From Nageia nagi (taxonomy: Eukaryota > Pinophyta): a stretch of 64,000 bases of DNA. Made by a program: the position numbers and the translations under genes. The stretch lies in the NCBI GenBank assembly GCA_050084985.1, contig JBITNC010000001.1, forward strand, positions 104,842,001 through 104,906,000. Direction: 5' to 3'. Under the pieces are notes generated by a model. It had not been told where the DNA came from. It ran no database searches and was given only the letters and a program-made list of their open reading frames with translations. Shown here in pieces: positions 1 through 13,325 of the stretch (positions are counted from its first letter, which is position 1; every line of letters begins with the position of its first letter).

Positions 1-590
1 CTAAAGTTGTAATCATGAACTATCTATTGTGTCACCTCTAAAGAAATATGGTTGATGTTGTTACTATGTCTATGTAATGGATCCTAGAAAATGCCCACAT
101 TTCTATTAGTTTAGGCTGTTAGGTTTCATGTAGATACTTATCCATTATCAATAAATATCTATATAACATTTATCAATTGATTGCATTTATTTATTTCATG
201 TTTCTTTTCTTTATGATAAACATAATATTTTTTATATTTATACCAAGTTGGTTTTTTCCCAATATGGATCCTCAAGTTTTATTTCTAGGAGATGGACCAA
301 TTATGCCTCTAATAGTTTCTTTAAAACATCCTTGACAAGCTCAACCAAAAGATTCCAAGGTTTTCTTCATCCTTTATATTGATTTTTCTTAGGCCTATAA
401 TCATTTTGTTTATTATCCTCATCTATATTTATTGGATTAGGTATTTCCTATGCTTGGGGTTGTAATGGTGGATTGGCCCTAGGTGGTTATGGTGGAGCTA
501 ACTAAATTACCTTAATGGACATCATGTGATAACTGTTTCCTATAAGACTTTTGGTATGAATTACTTGGATTATTATTTACACTATTATGA
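1..590. other. AT-rich DNA, possible tail of a gag remnant
   Basis: No intact gene is visible. On the minus strand this stretch lies directly downstream of the gag-like remnant at 590-1130 and may hold its decayed C-terminal part, since a few basic, glutamine- and asparagine-rich codons can be read between stops. I could not identify a zinc knuckle or a protease motif. Confidence 0.3.
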
Positions 591-1130
591 TACTTAAAAT
601 TATTATTCTCCTTTTTTCTCAATTTGATTTTCCCATCTTGAACCTTGGCCTCTTCTATTAACTTAGCCTAAGATAGAGCATCCTCAAAGGTGTGATGCTA
701 CTAGATCCTAAGAATAGAAGATATAGGTTATTACAAATTCTAGACAATAACTTAACCAACTCATCTTGGGGGATGGTGTAATACATATCAGTAACTATAG
801 CCCTCCATCTACACACATAATCTATTACTAACTCATCATCAAATTGGAATAACTTGCCAAGATTTATGATAGATTCTCTCTTATCGAAATATATGGTAAA
901 GTGGTATAGGAACTTATTGGTCAACTATTTAAATGAATATATGTTATGCTATATAAGGTTGTTGTACCAATCTAATGCTTTCCCAGCAAGCATCATGGTA
1001 AAAGTCCTAAGCATGAGTACATCATTGCTACTAATGATATAGCAAAAGTACTTAAATTATAAAAGGTGCTCTCTAGGATATTCCTTGCTTAAGAAGTTGT
1101 CTATTTTTGGGATTTCAAACTTATAGGGTA
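590..1130 (-). pseudogene. Ty3/gypsy-type gag remnant
   Basis: The reverse strand read from about 1130 downwards gives the layout of a retrotransposon gag (capsid) domain. In order these are a PKIDNFL/EYPREHL block, NDVLMLRTF, GKALDWYNNL, a block ending LYHF, and DYVCRWRA followed by MYYTIPQDEL. The D/W-Y pair in 'ALDWYNNL' and the 'YVxRWR' motif are hallmarks of the retrotransposon gag family. The longest open piece is 658-924; stops at about 950 and about 1050 break the rest. Such a protein would form virus-like particles and package element RNA. No RT or integrase follows on this strand within the window, so it is either a 5' fragment of an element continuing to the left or an isolated fragment. 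Family assignment is sound; lineage is unknown. Confidence 0.65.
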
Positions 1131-1734
1131 ACATCTTTGTTGGCACATGGGTGAATTTGGTCATTACATATAGAAGTGTACAATAACCTAGGCTTCTCAT
1201 TATCACTAACCTAAAGCTCCATGTCCTTTAACCTCTTCAAGATCTCATCATTAATATTAGGAGGTTGTATATTGACTATAGCCTATTGCTTGGGTACTTG
1301 ACTAATAGGAACATCATCATATGTCTCATATTGATCATAATTGATTATACTTTTGAGTGTCAAATGTTACCTTGGGTACAAGGTGTCTGGGTTTTTGAAA
1401 TAAAATCCCATCTATTCAAAGAATCTTACGAGTCATGGTGATGAAGAAATTAAGGTTTTCCAAGTGAAGAGGCTTGAACATGATGAGATAATGAATAGTA
1501 CCTAGGATCATAGTCAGGTATGGAGGGTCTAAGATTAGTATATACTAGAATATGATATGTAGATTCATGATCATGTACTTATCTATATAGCACCACTACA
1601 TGAGAATAAAAAGAATGATATAGCTATAGTTGCTAATTAGTTGAGTATGAGTGTGACCCATGCCCTACATGAACTCTAAGATGGACCTCATGCTATGTAT
1701 GTGACACATGAACATGAGGTAAGGTGGGATGCAC

Positions 1735-2067
1735 CTAATGTGAAGACTCATGATATGAAGGCTCATAATTATTCATGGGAATAAGTTGAAGTGACTTGGG
1801 TTGGTATGTATAATATGAATCCTCATAGTTATATGCAACCCAATCATCTAGTGGAGGTGGCATTGTTCTATAAAAGGTCAATACATGAGGCTTAGTACTA
1901 ATAGGTGATAGAGGTGGAGATTTGGGGGTACCACTAGGAGGTGGACCCAATGGACCATGAGATGATCTAATCATAGGTAGTCTAGTGCATGGAGGAGGTA
2001 TATCGTGTGATGTATCAATAGGTGAGGATGACCTAGGACTAAGAAAAGGCTCCTCACAAAATATCAT
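1735..2067 (-). pseudogene. Proline/serine-rich ORF upstream of the gag remnant
   Basis: An open frame of about 110 codons on the minus strand, rich in Pro, Ser and Tyr (for example PPPSGTPKSPPLSP). It lies about 600 bp upstream of the gag-like remnant on the same strand. A low-complexity Pro-rich N-terminal extension before gag is common in plant Ty3/gypsy elements, so this may be the N-terminal part of the same decayed polyprotein. There is no recognisable domain, and the composition alone could keep the frame open by chance. The link to gag is inference. Confidence 0.3.
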
Positions 2068-2099
2068 ATTAGGTACTTCTTTGACTATTTATCATGTGG

Positions 2100-5000
2100 A
2101 TGGGTATAGTGTATGGGACCTAGTAATAAGAGACATGGGGATATCCTTTATGTGACCATCCCTTTTCTCAAACTCAAGAGTCATAAAATAGTAAACCTTT
2201 ACAACTATAGGTATCAGTGGTGATCAAGTCTCTCAATACCAAATTGAAATTCTTATAACTACTAATATAAGGTTTGAATCATAGGGTCACTCATAAACAT
2301 CTCTTGCTAAGATATGGGTGGCTCTATAGTACATGTAGGAATGTAGGTGGAACTAGGTCAAGGATGTTGTACAATATGGTCAGACCCAAGTTGTGGAACA
2401 TAATATGGATTAACATGTGAAGGATCGGTATGATGGTGAGATGTAGATTGATCTATATCATGACATGGAATATAGTATGACTCAACACATGAGGTAATAG
2501 CCCTAAAATATGCCATAGATCTCTCCGCTATAGCTAAGGGTGTGACTTAAGAACATAAAACCTCTCTAATGTCTTACCAAAAGAGATTTGAGTTGATGAA
2601 GGAACATACTCACTCTAAGGTGAGTGGTGAGAAGTATGTGAACTACTATGGGATACATGTGAGTGTGGAAGAGGATTTATTTGATTATCATCATTTTTGC
2701 ATTCCTCTTCTGCACACAAATGCTCTAATATGACCTCTAATTTTGGCCATATGGATGTGCCAAGGATTCTTACCCATGGTAAATGTGTGAATGTGATCAA
2801 TAAAGGAGAGGAAAATGGATATGTCTATGTACCTTTAAACAAAATTTAAAGCATAATAAAATAATGTGAAAAGTAATAAATCACACAACAATAAACCAAT
2901 AATTTTCTTTAAAAGAAATATTATTTAATATGAATGCATGTAATGTCACAAAGCTTAAATGATGACACCCACTTCAAAAGATAAATATAAATGATAAGAT
3001 AGCAATGATGATAGATAACGAATTTCATTTATGTTTCTAATTTCTTCATTGTTCAATTTGACTTAATCTTTTTAATGAGGGTTGCTTTTAAAATGCACTT
3101 GTATATTCTAACATAACCTTTTTATGTTTACCTAAAAATGATTATGTTCAAGTGTTAATAAGGGAAGGATCAATCTCTAGGGATGTAGAACATTTTTCAA
3201 GGGTAATCATGTAACTCTATAAGAAGCTATCCTGAATAGAGGGGGTTTCCCACTTAATTTTTCAACTTTGAGTATGTTTTAAACCATGGTAATAATGTCC
3301 ACATTCTATAGATACTCCCTAGGTATATGATATACTTTGAATGTAAGTAAGTAAAATGTAGTGTATCTCTATGATGATATGAAATGCACTTAAACCCAAA
3401 TATTTTTCATTTCAAAATGAAATCAAGGTACTCCCATCCAAGTATGATAAAACAAGAAATGCTTTTGTTGCCTTTTGAAATGGGAAATAATGCAAATATA
3501 GCAATCATTTGTATGCACAAAACAAGGAGAAAAGATACACTAGAAGTAAGGAAACCCCTTTAAAAGATTTTTAATTTTAAACATCAAAATAGATTCAAAT
3601 GTTTGTATAATAAACCTACCAATATTCAATGAAAATTTACTAAAAAGTGGCAAACCTAGGATGAAATGACTAAATGAATAGTATGTACTAGATGCTAGAA
3701 GATGATGCAAGAATGTTCCTTCTTACTTTAAATTCAATGAGTGAAATGAATATTATAAGCTCTTCCACATAATCATCTATTATAGGATGATAGTGGTTAT
3801 AGTGCTAGTTGTTTGGATGATAAAGAGTCATCTAGATGACCACAATACACTCAAAGATAAAATTGGAAATTGGAAATAAATCCTAAATATGAAATCCTAT
3901 GAAAAGATGAGTCTTGTGACAAGGAAACCCAAATTTATAGATTAAAAAAATAAAGGACTGCTATCACTAGTACAAATTTGAAAGTAGGTGCAAAAATAGA
4001 CTAAAAATAGAGCTTAAAAATAAGTACAGATAAAATCATCCTACATAGGAACAACTATAGGGTTTACCACATGATTAACAAGTTATCCTACAGAAGGAGA
4101 ATTTATATTCATAGTCAACCTACAAGGGGATTATTTGATTTGTGCTTGAAATGCCTCTTTGAAATTTTTAGATCTAATTCTAACCAAGTTTAGGAGCTTA
4201 TCCTATAAATTTCACCAAAAATAAATCACCAGAACTCTTCAAAATGAGAGAAACATCCATAATTTAAAGGCCATAAAAATAAGGTAAAAGGATTGAGAAA
4301 TCCTCTTTATCTTGTGAGCCTAGGACGAGTCAAGTTCCACCATGATCACCATTTATAAATGCTTCAAAAGCCCTACCCCTCAACCACTCAAAACACCTAT
4401 GATTGATTCAAAGTATCTTGAATCATTTCCATCTAATTTTCCTATGTGATTATTGAAAATAGTGACAAGATAGAGTTTAAAATATGTCCTTTGAAGTTAA
4501 ATGTTGCAAGAAGCTATCTATACCTAAAAGGAGAGATAAGATGTTATGGAGGCTTCAAATCATAAGTCCTTGGGACCTTGTGACCACCAAGTGAAATTAA
4601 ATACTAAATCAATAAGGTTGTAAGCCTCCTTTTTCCTCAATCAAAAGGATACTAAAATGACTAATGTGCCTATTGTGTAAGTATGATACTCAAGAATAAA
4701 CTATATACAAATACTAGATGAGCAAACTTGACAAAGCTATGTGACAATATTGACAATGTATGATAAATATTGTTAAAGACCTATGTATACATAAAGATTT
4801 GCCTAATATGATTCAAATTATAATGGATGCAAGATAAATAAATATGGATCTGAAGCTACCAAGACTAATTACATAATAAATATGCCTTAAACCCTTAGTT
4901 TTATACCTTAGAGGTCAAACCCTATGTATGAATAGTATCCTATGTATGCCTATATGCCAAACAATGATAAATATATAATAAAAGAGAGGATACAAGTCTT

Positions 5001-7100
5001 CAATATAAATTTATTATAGATTTAAAATATGCAATGACTCATGAATCAAGGATCAATAACATAAGCTCATAAAATAACCATAGGGCATCTCAATCCATGA
5101 AGCATGGAGAAGCAATCCAAAGGCATGAATATGGAGGCTCAAAACTTTAGGCAAACCCTTGAAGATAATGTCACTTGCTTGGAATCACATGTAATCAAGT
5201 ATAATAGTTACAGAGGTCATGGAAAAATATGTCTAACCTTGAAAAGTGAGATTGAATTTCCTTTTATAGATATCATACAAGATCATCGAGAACATTGGGT
5301 GACCTATAGGATCATTCGAGCAATTAGCCAATCATCTAGATGAATGGAACCAAAGTGTTAGAAATGACTTAAAGGTTGAAATGGTGTTGAACAAAGTTTT
5401 CAATAACATTGTATAACATGTTAGATATACATGATAGTATATGATGGTATAAACATCATAAATGTTAGTAAAACCTTGCCAATAATGTAAAATATGATTT
5501 TAGGGTGTTTGCAACTACTAAAGCACTTATACATGTTTTCATCAAAAACAAAATTAGCAATAACTAAGAAATACCCATTATTTTTGAATTTCTTGATTTT
5601 CTTAAAATTAGATCTTCAACACCATCTAAACCATTTAAATCAAGTTCTAATCATAAAATTCCAGCTCACCTTTATGTAACAATTATTTTGGATGCACTCT
5701 TGGTATTCTTGTACACTTGGATAAATTTTTCATGATATTATAAGCTCCAACAAATATATTTTCATGATTCATAAATAGAAGGGTGATCTAACTATCCAAA
5801 AAGTTGTAAAAATTTATGGAAATACACTTCCTATGATGATCAAAAACCATATTATAATCTTTTATCATGATAAATTATTATATTATATATCATTGGGGTT
5901 ACGGTAAGTTGGTGGTAATGTCATTAGTTAAGAATCATAGCAATAGTGCAAACATTCATGAAAGCACTTTGTTGTGGTAAAAAATGGGATAAGATTACAT
6001 CACATGCTAGAAAGAATGATAGTGTGGAAAATTACTTTCCTTCTTTCTACATAAGTACAAAAATTATCTGACTTGGATGAAAATATCAAAATATTTTCCT
6101 GAAACCATACCTTGAGCTCAAGAATACATACAAAGGTATGATCATAAAAATTATAACATTTTTCCTTATACAAAATCATTTATTTCCCTTTTAACTGAAA
6201 AATATGTATACAATAACTTAATTAGCATTGGTCAGTTATGTTTGAAGAACTATAAAGTAATATTTAAGAAGAAGAGATAGAAAATTCCAAATAAAAGTAG
6301 TCACCATTATTCTCATGTCTAATAATAAAATGTATATCTTAAAAATGTAGCTAACTATTATTTGTTTCCTAAATATCATTAGTGATTTAGCATGGTTATG
6401 GTATACTAGGTTTGGACACCTAAATTTCAACTCATTGTGTGGGATACACAAACCTATGAAAGGCATGCTAGTATTTTTCAAATATATCATATATTTTCTA
6501 TGAAAGCCTAATATTTATAAAAACAACATAAAGAGAAGCTATCCATCACCAACATAAAGCATAAAATCCTTTGAAATTGGTACATGTTAACATATGTGAA
6601 CCTATGCAGGCTCCAAGCATCATCAAGTCTAAGTTTTTTTTTTACTTATGATCATTCCAAATTGAGTTTCTTTTATTTATCATAGTCAAAATTAGATGCT
6701 TATGATTATTTTTTTCAAATTTAAAGAACTCACAGAGAATTAATATAGTTATAGCATCAAGAAATTTTGAATAAATTAGTGGAAAATTTATTTCTAATGA
6801 ATTCAAATATTTTTACAAGAAACATATAATCAAGAGATAGTATGCAAAAAATTACACTCCCCAACAAAACGTAGTAGCCAATAGAAATAATAGAATAGTT
6901 GTTAACATGGTTTGGTACATGTTAAAATAAATATTATTTTCCAATAAACTATGGGGTTAATTTTTTTATATTTTGAATTATTGGACAACAAAAATAATAT
7001 AGAATTTTACTTCTTATAAATTTTAGTTTGGAAAAAACTTAAGTTTTGCTCATTTAAATATATTTGGTCTACATGTTATGTACATATTCCTAAGAATAAT
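2100..7100. other. Unassigned AT-rich intergenic DNA
   Basis: About 5 kb without a recognisable gene. Short open frames (2615-2800 minus, 5104-5343 plus, 5494-5679 plus, 6236-6490 minus) show no family motif and look like chance frames. It may be old element internal sequence decayed beyond recognition by eye. I saw no LTR pair, tRNA or tandem array. Confidence 0.5.
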
Positions 7101-7459
7101 ATGAAGAAATTGGATTAAAAAATACATTATATGTATCCTTGTTGGATACTCTAATAAATCCAAAAGATAAAGGTTTTAAGATCTTATCACCAACAAGTTG
7201 CATATCAACATAGATATGATCTTCAATGAAGGGAAAGATTACACAAAGGATTCTATTGGACATGGAATCACTCCTAAGTTTAACAATTCATCATCAAATG
7301 ACCCTATTAATCCACTATAGTCTCAATAGCCTAACATCCCTATGGTGAATCCTTCCAGAATTGATGACTCACACAAGAAAAGGATCATTAAATATCATCC
7401 ATAGTCTTATGTGTTAGTTGAATACTTCTCAAGGAGAGTTGAAAGATAATAAGCAATGA

Positions 7460-8990
7460 AATATGATAATTTGATTGATTATGCCTTGCTTTTTTCTTCC
7501 TTTTTGGAGCCTTTTAACTTCAAAAAAATATTAGTAAATGAATATTGGTGATATACCATAGAAGATGAGATAGAAAAAATCTAGAAAAAGGAATCTTCAA
7601 AGCTTGTGTCTCTCCCAAAGAAAAAGAAGGTCATTGGTATCAATTAGATTTATAAATTGAATTATAATGTTGATGGTAATATATCCTAACATAAAGATCA
7701 CTTGATAGTGAAAGCTTATATTCATAAAGAAGTCTTGGACTATGAAAAGATATTTGTACTAGTCACCATATTAGAGAGAGTTAGATCTCTACTAGATTTA
7801 ACTTCCCATTTTTCAATCTTACAGTTTACCAAATGTATGTTAAATCAACCTTCTTAAATGTTGAGTTAGAATAAGAAGTGTATTTGCATAAACCATAAGG
7901 ATTCATTATTACAAGGCATTAAATATAAGGTGTACAAGATGAAGAAAGATATTTATGGGCTCAAACAACAATTTATAGCATGGTACTCTATAATTGGTAT
8001 CTATTTTTATGTGAATTGATAATAGAGGTATTCAATATAAGTCACACTATACATGAAGGTTAATGGCTATGATTTTATCATAATTTTTTAATATGTTTAT
8101 GGCATTATGTTCATAAGAAATTCCACTTCCATGTTGTAATAACCTAAAATTTCCATGATGAATAATTTTGAAATGAGTGATCTAGATGAAATGTAATACC
8201 TTCTTAGTGTGTAAGTGAAATAATTATCTAGTGGTATATTTATTACTCAAACCAATTATGTTAAAAATATTATAGTTAAATTCACCATGAAGTACTACAA
8301 ACTAGTTGAAACTCTAGCAATTGTTGGTTGTAAGTTAATGAAAGAGGATTCTTATCCTCTTGTTGATGCAACATTGTATAGGTCTCTTGTTGGTAGCTTA
8401 ATGTATTTCATATCTACAAGGCTTAACATTATGTTTGCAACTAGTTTAATAGCAAGATATATTCATTTACCATATGAATTTCATTTTAAAGTAGCCAAAA
8501 GGATCCTTTGCTATGTAAGTGGTACAAAATAGTTTATCTTATGATATAAAGTTATTAATTCTAATGATATTGAAGCATATTTATATGTATATTCATAAGG
8601 AATCCTTGATGATAGGAAAATCATATCTAGATATATATTCTTGTTTGGAAATTCCTTAGTTTCATGGAATAGAAAGAAGCAAAACAACATTTCTTCATCC
8701 AATACTAATATAGAATACATGGTTGCATCCTACATTTGCATTCAATCCATTTGGATGGAAATATTATTTGAATATTTGGGAATGGAGATTTTCTGTTCTA
8801 TCAAAATTCATTATGAAAATACCAAAACTATCACCATGATGAAGAATCCAATATTTCATAATAGGACCAAACATATTGATATTCATCATCATTTCATGAG
8901 ATATTAGTGCAATATGGATTCATTGAGTTCAAATTTTACAAGTTTAAAGAATAACTTATAGACATATTCACTAATCCATTTGTGAAATAT
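7460..8990 (+). pseudogene. Ty1/copia reverse transcriptase-RNase H remnant
   Basis: Broken plus-strand pol. Between about 7560 and 7990 the N-terminal RT blocks can be read through stops: a KKKKVIGI-like block, a K/V-AY block, a segment corresponding to [11 protein letters not shown], and 'YKVYKMKK.IYGLKQ'. The frame at 8287-8532 carries the RT/RNase H linker (DATLYRSLVGSLMYFISTRLN). The frame at 8641-8907 carries the RNase H end (SLVSWNRKKQ, then NIEYMVAS and HNRTKHIDIHHHFMR). Order and spacing match copia pol. Gag, protease and integrase are absent upstream, so this is 5'-truncated as well as full of stops. A weak purine run and a TG dinucleotide near 9040-9060 could mark its 3' LTR, but I found no partner. 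Confidence 0.75.
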
Positions 8991-9681
8991 TAATTCCTTC
9001 ATCTAAGAGAATAATCAACACACAAACCATTGACATTGAAGGGAAGAATGAAGGAGTATATTGTTCTGTGGTTTGAATATTTTGATTTTGTGACATTAGG
9101 AGTAATCATTTTTTCCTTTAACTCTCCCCAATATCTAGTCCATTCAAATGTTGTAAGGATAGGCATTCAATTTCATTTACATGCATGTAGATGAGATTTT
9201 AATGACCACAATGTGATCTTTAGTGATTAGATTTAATTGTTTTTCTAAAGGATGGGTATCCATATTATTTTGATAACTTTTATTGATATTTTAATACCTA
9301 AGAAATTTAAGTCATTTACATGTTACCTCCTTACTTAAGGAATGTATAAGGATAATTCTTTTGTATTTTGAATCATTTTGCACTAGTAATAGTAAGAAAA
9401 AGATTTGTAACTTTATTTGTAGTTGTATATCTATATTTTTCATTATTGGTATGTAGTGATTAAGAAATCACTCTATAATTTATGATGTTGACCAAAATTA
9501 TGATCTTTCTCTATCAATTTTAATGAATTTGGTATTACCAATCAATGGGGGGTTCATTACCTACAAATGAAGAAAGCTAGAAAATAAAAGAAGAATCTAA
9601 AAGGATAAAGTACACCAATTTTGAAAAAGAAGTGTTTTTATTAATAATATCATAAATGAGTACAATTAAATAGTCTACATG
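8990..9681. other. Non-coding stretch, possibly the 3' end of the copia remnant
   Basis: No gene is seen. This AT-rich DNA follows the RNase H remnant and would include the 3' LTR of that element if it survives. No second copy of this sequence was found in the window, so the LTR cannot be delimited. It ends at the left LTR of the next copia element. Confidence 0.35.
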
Positions 9682-9969
9682 TGTCAAGATTTTCAAGGAG
9701 AGCAAATCACGCCCAAAAAAAGGAAATGCAAGAGCACCACAAATAGGAAATGAAGCTAAAATCCTCAAACTGAATTCACTACAAAATGAGAATGGAGCCC
9801 AAATAAATAGGGAAAATATAAACTAATGTACAACAACATGTCAACCATGTGGGAATGTAAAAATGCATAAACTGACAAAGAAGTGGTTATCACCACAACA
9901 AACTAGCTAGAGAATATTAAACCTAGGAAATAAATGAAAATAATTTTAAGTGAACTTACTACTCTAACA
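9682..9969 (-). repeat. 3' LTR of the 9.7-15.4 kb copia element
   Basis: A 288-bp terminal repeat reading TGTCAAGATT...CTCTAACA on the plus strand. It is clearly similar to 15231-15419, for example the shared 'GGAAATGCAAGAGCACCAC' and 'GAGAATGGAGCCCA' blocks. It contains about 100 bp in the middle (about 9805-9920) that the right LTR lacks. Confidence 0.8.
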
Positions 9970-10488
9970 ACCCCCCTTAAGTGAACAAGGAGATAAAGTG
10001 GCATATCCACAAAAATGAGTCTCAATAACAAGTCTTGATTAGGTACTCATGTACAATATGTATAAAGAATTTACTAAAATATGAAAAAAAACAACATGGG
10101 GCAAAAATCATCTCACAATAGAAGAGGGAGGATGGAGAGGAAGATGTCCTCATCAACACCCCCAAAGGACAACTTCCTTCACCCAAAGCAAGCCATACAA
10201 CTCAAGGAAATGAGGTGATGCAAAGGATATAGTGAAGATGTCCATGATCTACTACTCTATAGGAATGTACTCCAAGCTAATAATGTGATCCTAAATATGT
10301 TGATGGATGAAGTGCATGTGGACCTCAATGTGTTTGGTGTGATGATGCTCAAATGGATTACATGAAATTTGAATCACACTCTAATTGTCACACTAGAGAA
10401 CTGTGGTCCTAGAGTGGGGGTAGACAAACTCCTCCAATAATTATTGAAGCCAAAGTGCTTCCTAAATCATATAAATAGCTACTTTATA

Positions 10489-10686
10489 CTATGCCTTAAT
10501 CGATGATAGTGCAATAACTTGTTGCTTCTTGCATGACCAAGTGATGGGAGAAGTACCAAGATAAAAGACATATCTAGAAGTGGAATGTTGATCATCAGAA
10601 GAACCTACCCAATCAAAATATGTATATCCATTCAACTTTGGATCACCTCTCATGTAATGCAAACCAAAATGGGTAGTGCCCCTCAC
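10489..10686 (-). pseudogene. Copia RNase H fragment
   Basis: This minus-strand frame carries the typical end of copia pol: 'LNGYTYFDWVGSSDDQHSTS' then 'GTSPITWSCKKQQVIALSS'. It matches the conserved Y-x-D-x-D-W-A-G/D-D-R-x-S-T-S and I-S-W-x-S-K-K-Q motifs of the RNase H domain, which removes template RNA during reverse transcription. The frame is interrupted both before and after, so the domain is incomplete. It lies downstream of the RT fragments of the same element. Confidence 0.75.
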
Positions 10687-10799
10687 ATATCAAAGAATCC
10701 TCTTAGCTATCTACTAATGAGACTCATGATGGGTCTATACAAATCATGAAACAAGACCAACAAAAAATGAAATATTTGGTTGAGTATGAGTGAGAGATA

Positions 10800-11570
10800 G
10801 AAGACTCCAAACTAACTAGTGATATAAAGTACCATCACATAATGATGAAGTGTAAGAGGAAGTCAAATTCACCCCACTCTGAAAAGGTGTTGGAGAAGGA
10901 TTGCAATCTACGATCCTAAATTGTTGAAGATCCAAGGTATACTTCTACTAAGAAATGGAAATCCCTAAATCTATCTATGTCACTCAAAAATCAAGAAAGT
11001 AGTGGGAAAGTTCAAGATCTTCCATCTCAAATCTCTTAGAGAGAGCTTGTTTAACTATCTAAATGTAAGCGTAGGAGGTGTTGATGAGAAGAAGATCATC
11101 AATATACAACACCAAAATAGTGGTATCAACTCCATGTCTCCAAATATAGATTGTAGGGTCAGAGGAACATTGTACAAAATCAATGGAGAGGAGAAAAGAA
11201 TCCATCTTCTCATGCCATTCCTGAGAAGCTTGTTTTAGGCTATAGAGAGATCTTTTAAGCCTACAAACAAGTGATGAACCTTGAATAAAATCGGTAGGCT
11301 ACTCCATGTGGATCTTCTCATGTAAATCATCATGCAAAAAGGTGCTCTTCACATCCATCTAAAAAACCAATTATCCTTAAAAACCAATAAGAGCAAGTAC
11401 AAGGCACATTGAATCCATCTTGGCCATAAGAGGAAAGATCTTATAGTATCCAATCCCCTAAACTTGTGAGAATCCCTTGGCAACAAGATGAGTGTTAAAC
11501 TTGTAAATGGAACCATCAGTTGCATACTTGGTTTGATACACCCATTTACATCAAACCAACTTCCTCCCAT
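10800..11570 (-). pseudogene. Copia reverse transcriptase fragments
   Basis: Reverse-strand translation in shifting frames gives RT blocks in order: a CKWVYQTKYATDGSI-like block (about 11.53 kb), a block resembling 'MDVKSTFLHDDL' (about 11.35 kb), a 'RLKRSLYSLKQASQEWHEKMD'-like block (about 11.23 kb) and the active-site block LYIDDLLL (about 11.09 kb). The double aspartate of the catalytic motif is retained, but frameshifts and stops between the blocks abolish an intact protein. It sits between the integrase and RNase H pieces, as expected for copia. Confidence 0.7.
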
Positions 11571-11997
11571 GGGGAAGAGAAATAATCTTCCAAGTATTAT
11601 TCTTCAACAAGGAAGAATACTTATCCTCCATGGCATCATCCCACTTAGGTATACCATGAGCCTCTAAAAAAATCTATGGATCACCTGACTATACCTAACC
11701 AATAAGACCAAAACTAGTGGAATAGCGATGGGAAGGAGGGAGATCCTTAATGAAGGGTGTTACATCCTCAAGTGTAGATAAAACCCATTTAGGCATGTAA
11801 CTACCATTAGTGAAATAAGTTGAACCATCAACAAGAGGAGTAGCAACAACTACAAGTGGTGGAGGATCAATAGTTGGTGTGGGGGCAATAACCTCAAGAA
11901 TATCCTCCCTATGAAAGACCTTAGAATATGTATCATAGGAGTCAATTAAGACCAAGGAAGGAGATGAATAAGGAGACTTAGGAAGGTACTCATAGAA

Positions 11998-12213
11998 CTA
12001 AACATGAGTGTGGAAGAAAAGATCATGAGTATCAAGATCAATCAATTGATATGCCTTCATATCCTCACTATAGCCAACAAAGATGAGAGGCTTACTCTTC
12101 TTTTCCAAGGCCTTATGCTTGGTATTTAGAATGAAGGCCCAAGAATGACTACCATACACTTTAAAGTGTGACACATTAGGCTTGGTTCCACTCCAAGCCT
12201 CTTCAAGATTCAT
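11998..12213 (-). pseudogene. Copia integrase C-terminal fragment
   Basis: This minus-strand frame reads 'EEAWSGTKPNVSHFKVYGS' and then 'FVGYSEDMKAYQLID'. It matches the copia integrase region after the catalytic core: the P/E-E-A-W-x-G-x-K-P block, F-x-V-F/Y-G and the F-V-G-Y-S-x-x-x-K-A-Y motif. It is downstream of the core fragment at 12382-12645 with stops between. The frame at 11695-11955 continues into a Pro/Thr-rich linker between integrase and RT. Confidence 0.75.
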
Positions 12214-12381
12214 ATGCTCAAGTGCTTAATGAGGAGTGTGATTTTGAATGTAGTTTGCATTATTGACTACCTTATCCCAAAAAATAGGAAGCGAATGCAT
12301 CATACAATTAGCCATCTCCTTCAATTTTTTATTCTTCCTTTTTGCAACTCTATTTTGCTATGGAGTGTGAGAAACTGAATG

Positions 12382-12645
12382 CTAATGAATTATACCGTAC
12401 TTCTCAAGGGACTTTGAAAACTCTATGCTAATGTACTCCCCCCCATTATCTATGTGAAGCTTCTTGATGCAATTGGAGGATTTATTCTCAACCAAATCCT
12501 TGAATAATTTGAAATGAGAAAAGACATCACTCTTGTACTTGATAAAATACACCCAATTACATCTCAAGAAATCATCAATGAAATTTAGTGCATACCGAGT
12601 TGAAATGAAGGAGGGGTGTGGAAAGATCATCAAGTCACTATGCAC
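12382..12645 (-). pseudogene. Copia integrase catalytic core fragment
   Basis: This frame includes 'YALNFIDDFLRCNWVYF', which covers the first catalytic Asp region, and 'KKLHIDNGGEYISIEF', the second catalytic Asp in the D-N-G-G-E-Y motif. The third catalytic residue would fall near 12.35 kb, where a stop interrupts the frame. The zinc-binding part is at 12703-12897 (LWHERFGHRNY.YLQKL). The enzyme would insert element cDNA into the genome; here it is dead. Confidence 0.8.
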
Positions 12646-12989
12646 CCACTCTAAAACAAAAGATGCATAATTAGCTTCACCTTTAGGAAAAGGATCTTTA
12701 TGTTATTTCCTAAGGATAAAAATAGGGAAAACACCATTAGAACAAGACACCTTAGGTAAGCTAATGACCATATCATGAGAATGCAACTTCTGTAAATATC
12801 TATAATTACGATGCCCAAACCTCTCATGCCAAAGTCTACTCACAAAATCTATATGGGAAAGCAACCCAATACCTAAATCAACATCATCAAAGCTCATAAA
12901 CTAATATAGCCTCAAGGAATGATCAACATCACCTCATGCAAAAAGTGACTGTGGATCCTACAAACTACAAATCTCAAAATCATCACGTG

Positions 12990-13325
12990 TCAATAAAATA
13001 GTCCTCCCACCATTAGTGTTACAAATTTGATACACAAAAAGAAGGTTGGAAGAGATATCAGAAACCAAAAGTGCATCAAGGATGTGACCACATGAAATTC
13101 CTCTTTCCCCTTCATAGAAATGTGAGAGGAATCACCAAACTCAATACTAGAAGTGGAAGTAGAACAAAGAGATGTAAAAGACTCCCTAGATGGAGTCATG
13201 TGATGAGAGGCACCTAAATCCATAACCCAACTCTCTAAAATAGAATGTCCCTTACCAAGAGAATTCAAAGATTTTCCTAATATAGGATAAGATTTATATT
13301 TTTTCTTCTTTTTATCATATTTCAT
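12990..13325 (-). pseudogene. Copia protease fragment
   Basis: Minus-strand frame with 'ESWVMDLGASHHMTPSRESF'. Copia aspartic proteases normally have D-S/T-G-A-S-H-H-M at this position; here the middle residue reads Leu, so the catalytic triad is damaged in this copy. A Lys-rich segment and a CxxC-like zinc-knuckle remnant at about 13.35 kb precede it, marking the gag-protease junction. The domain assignment is secure from the surrounding S-H-H-M and 'S-x-x-x-F' positions. Confidence 0.75.

Noticed and set aside
2231-2243. TGGTATTGAGAG on the minus strand, resembling an initiator-Met primer site
   Set aside because: There are several mismatches and no LTR edge or partner repeat next to it.
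5104-5343. 79-codon plus-strand frame as a possible host exon
   Set aside because: No recognisable domain, no splice context and an AT-rich setting with many chance frames.
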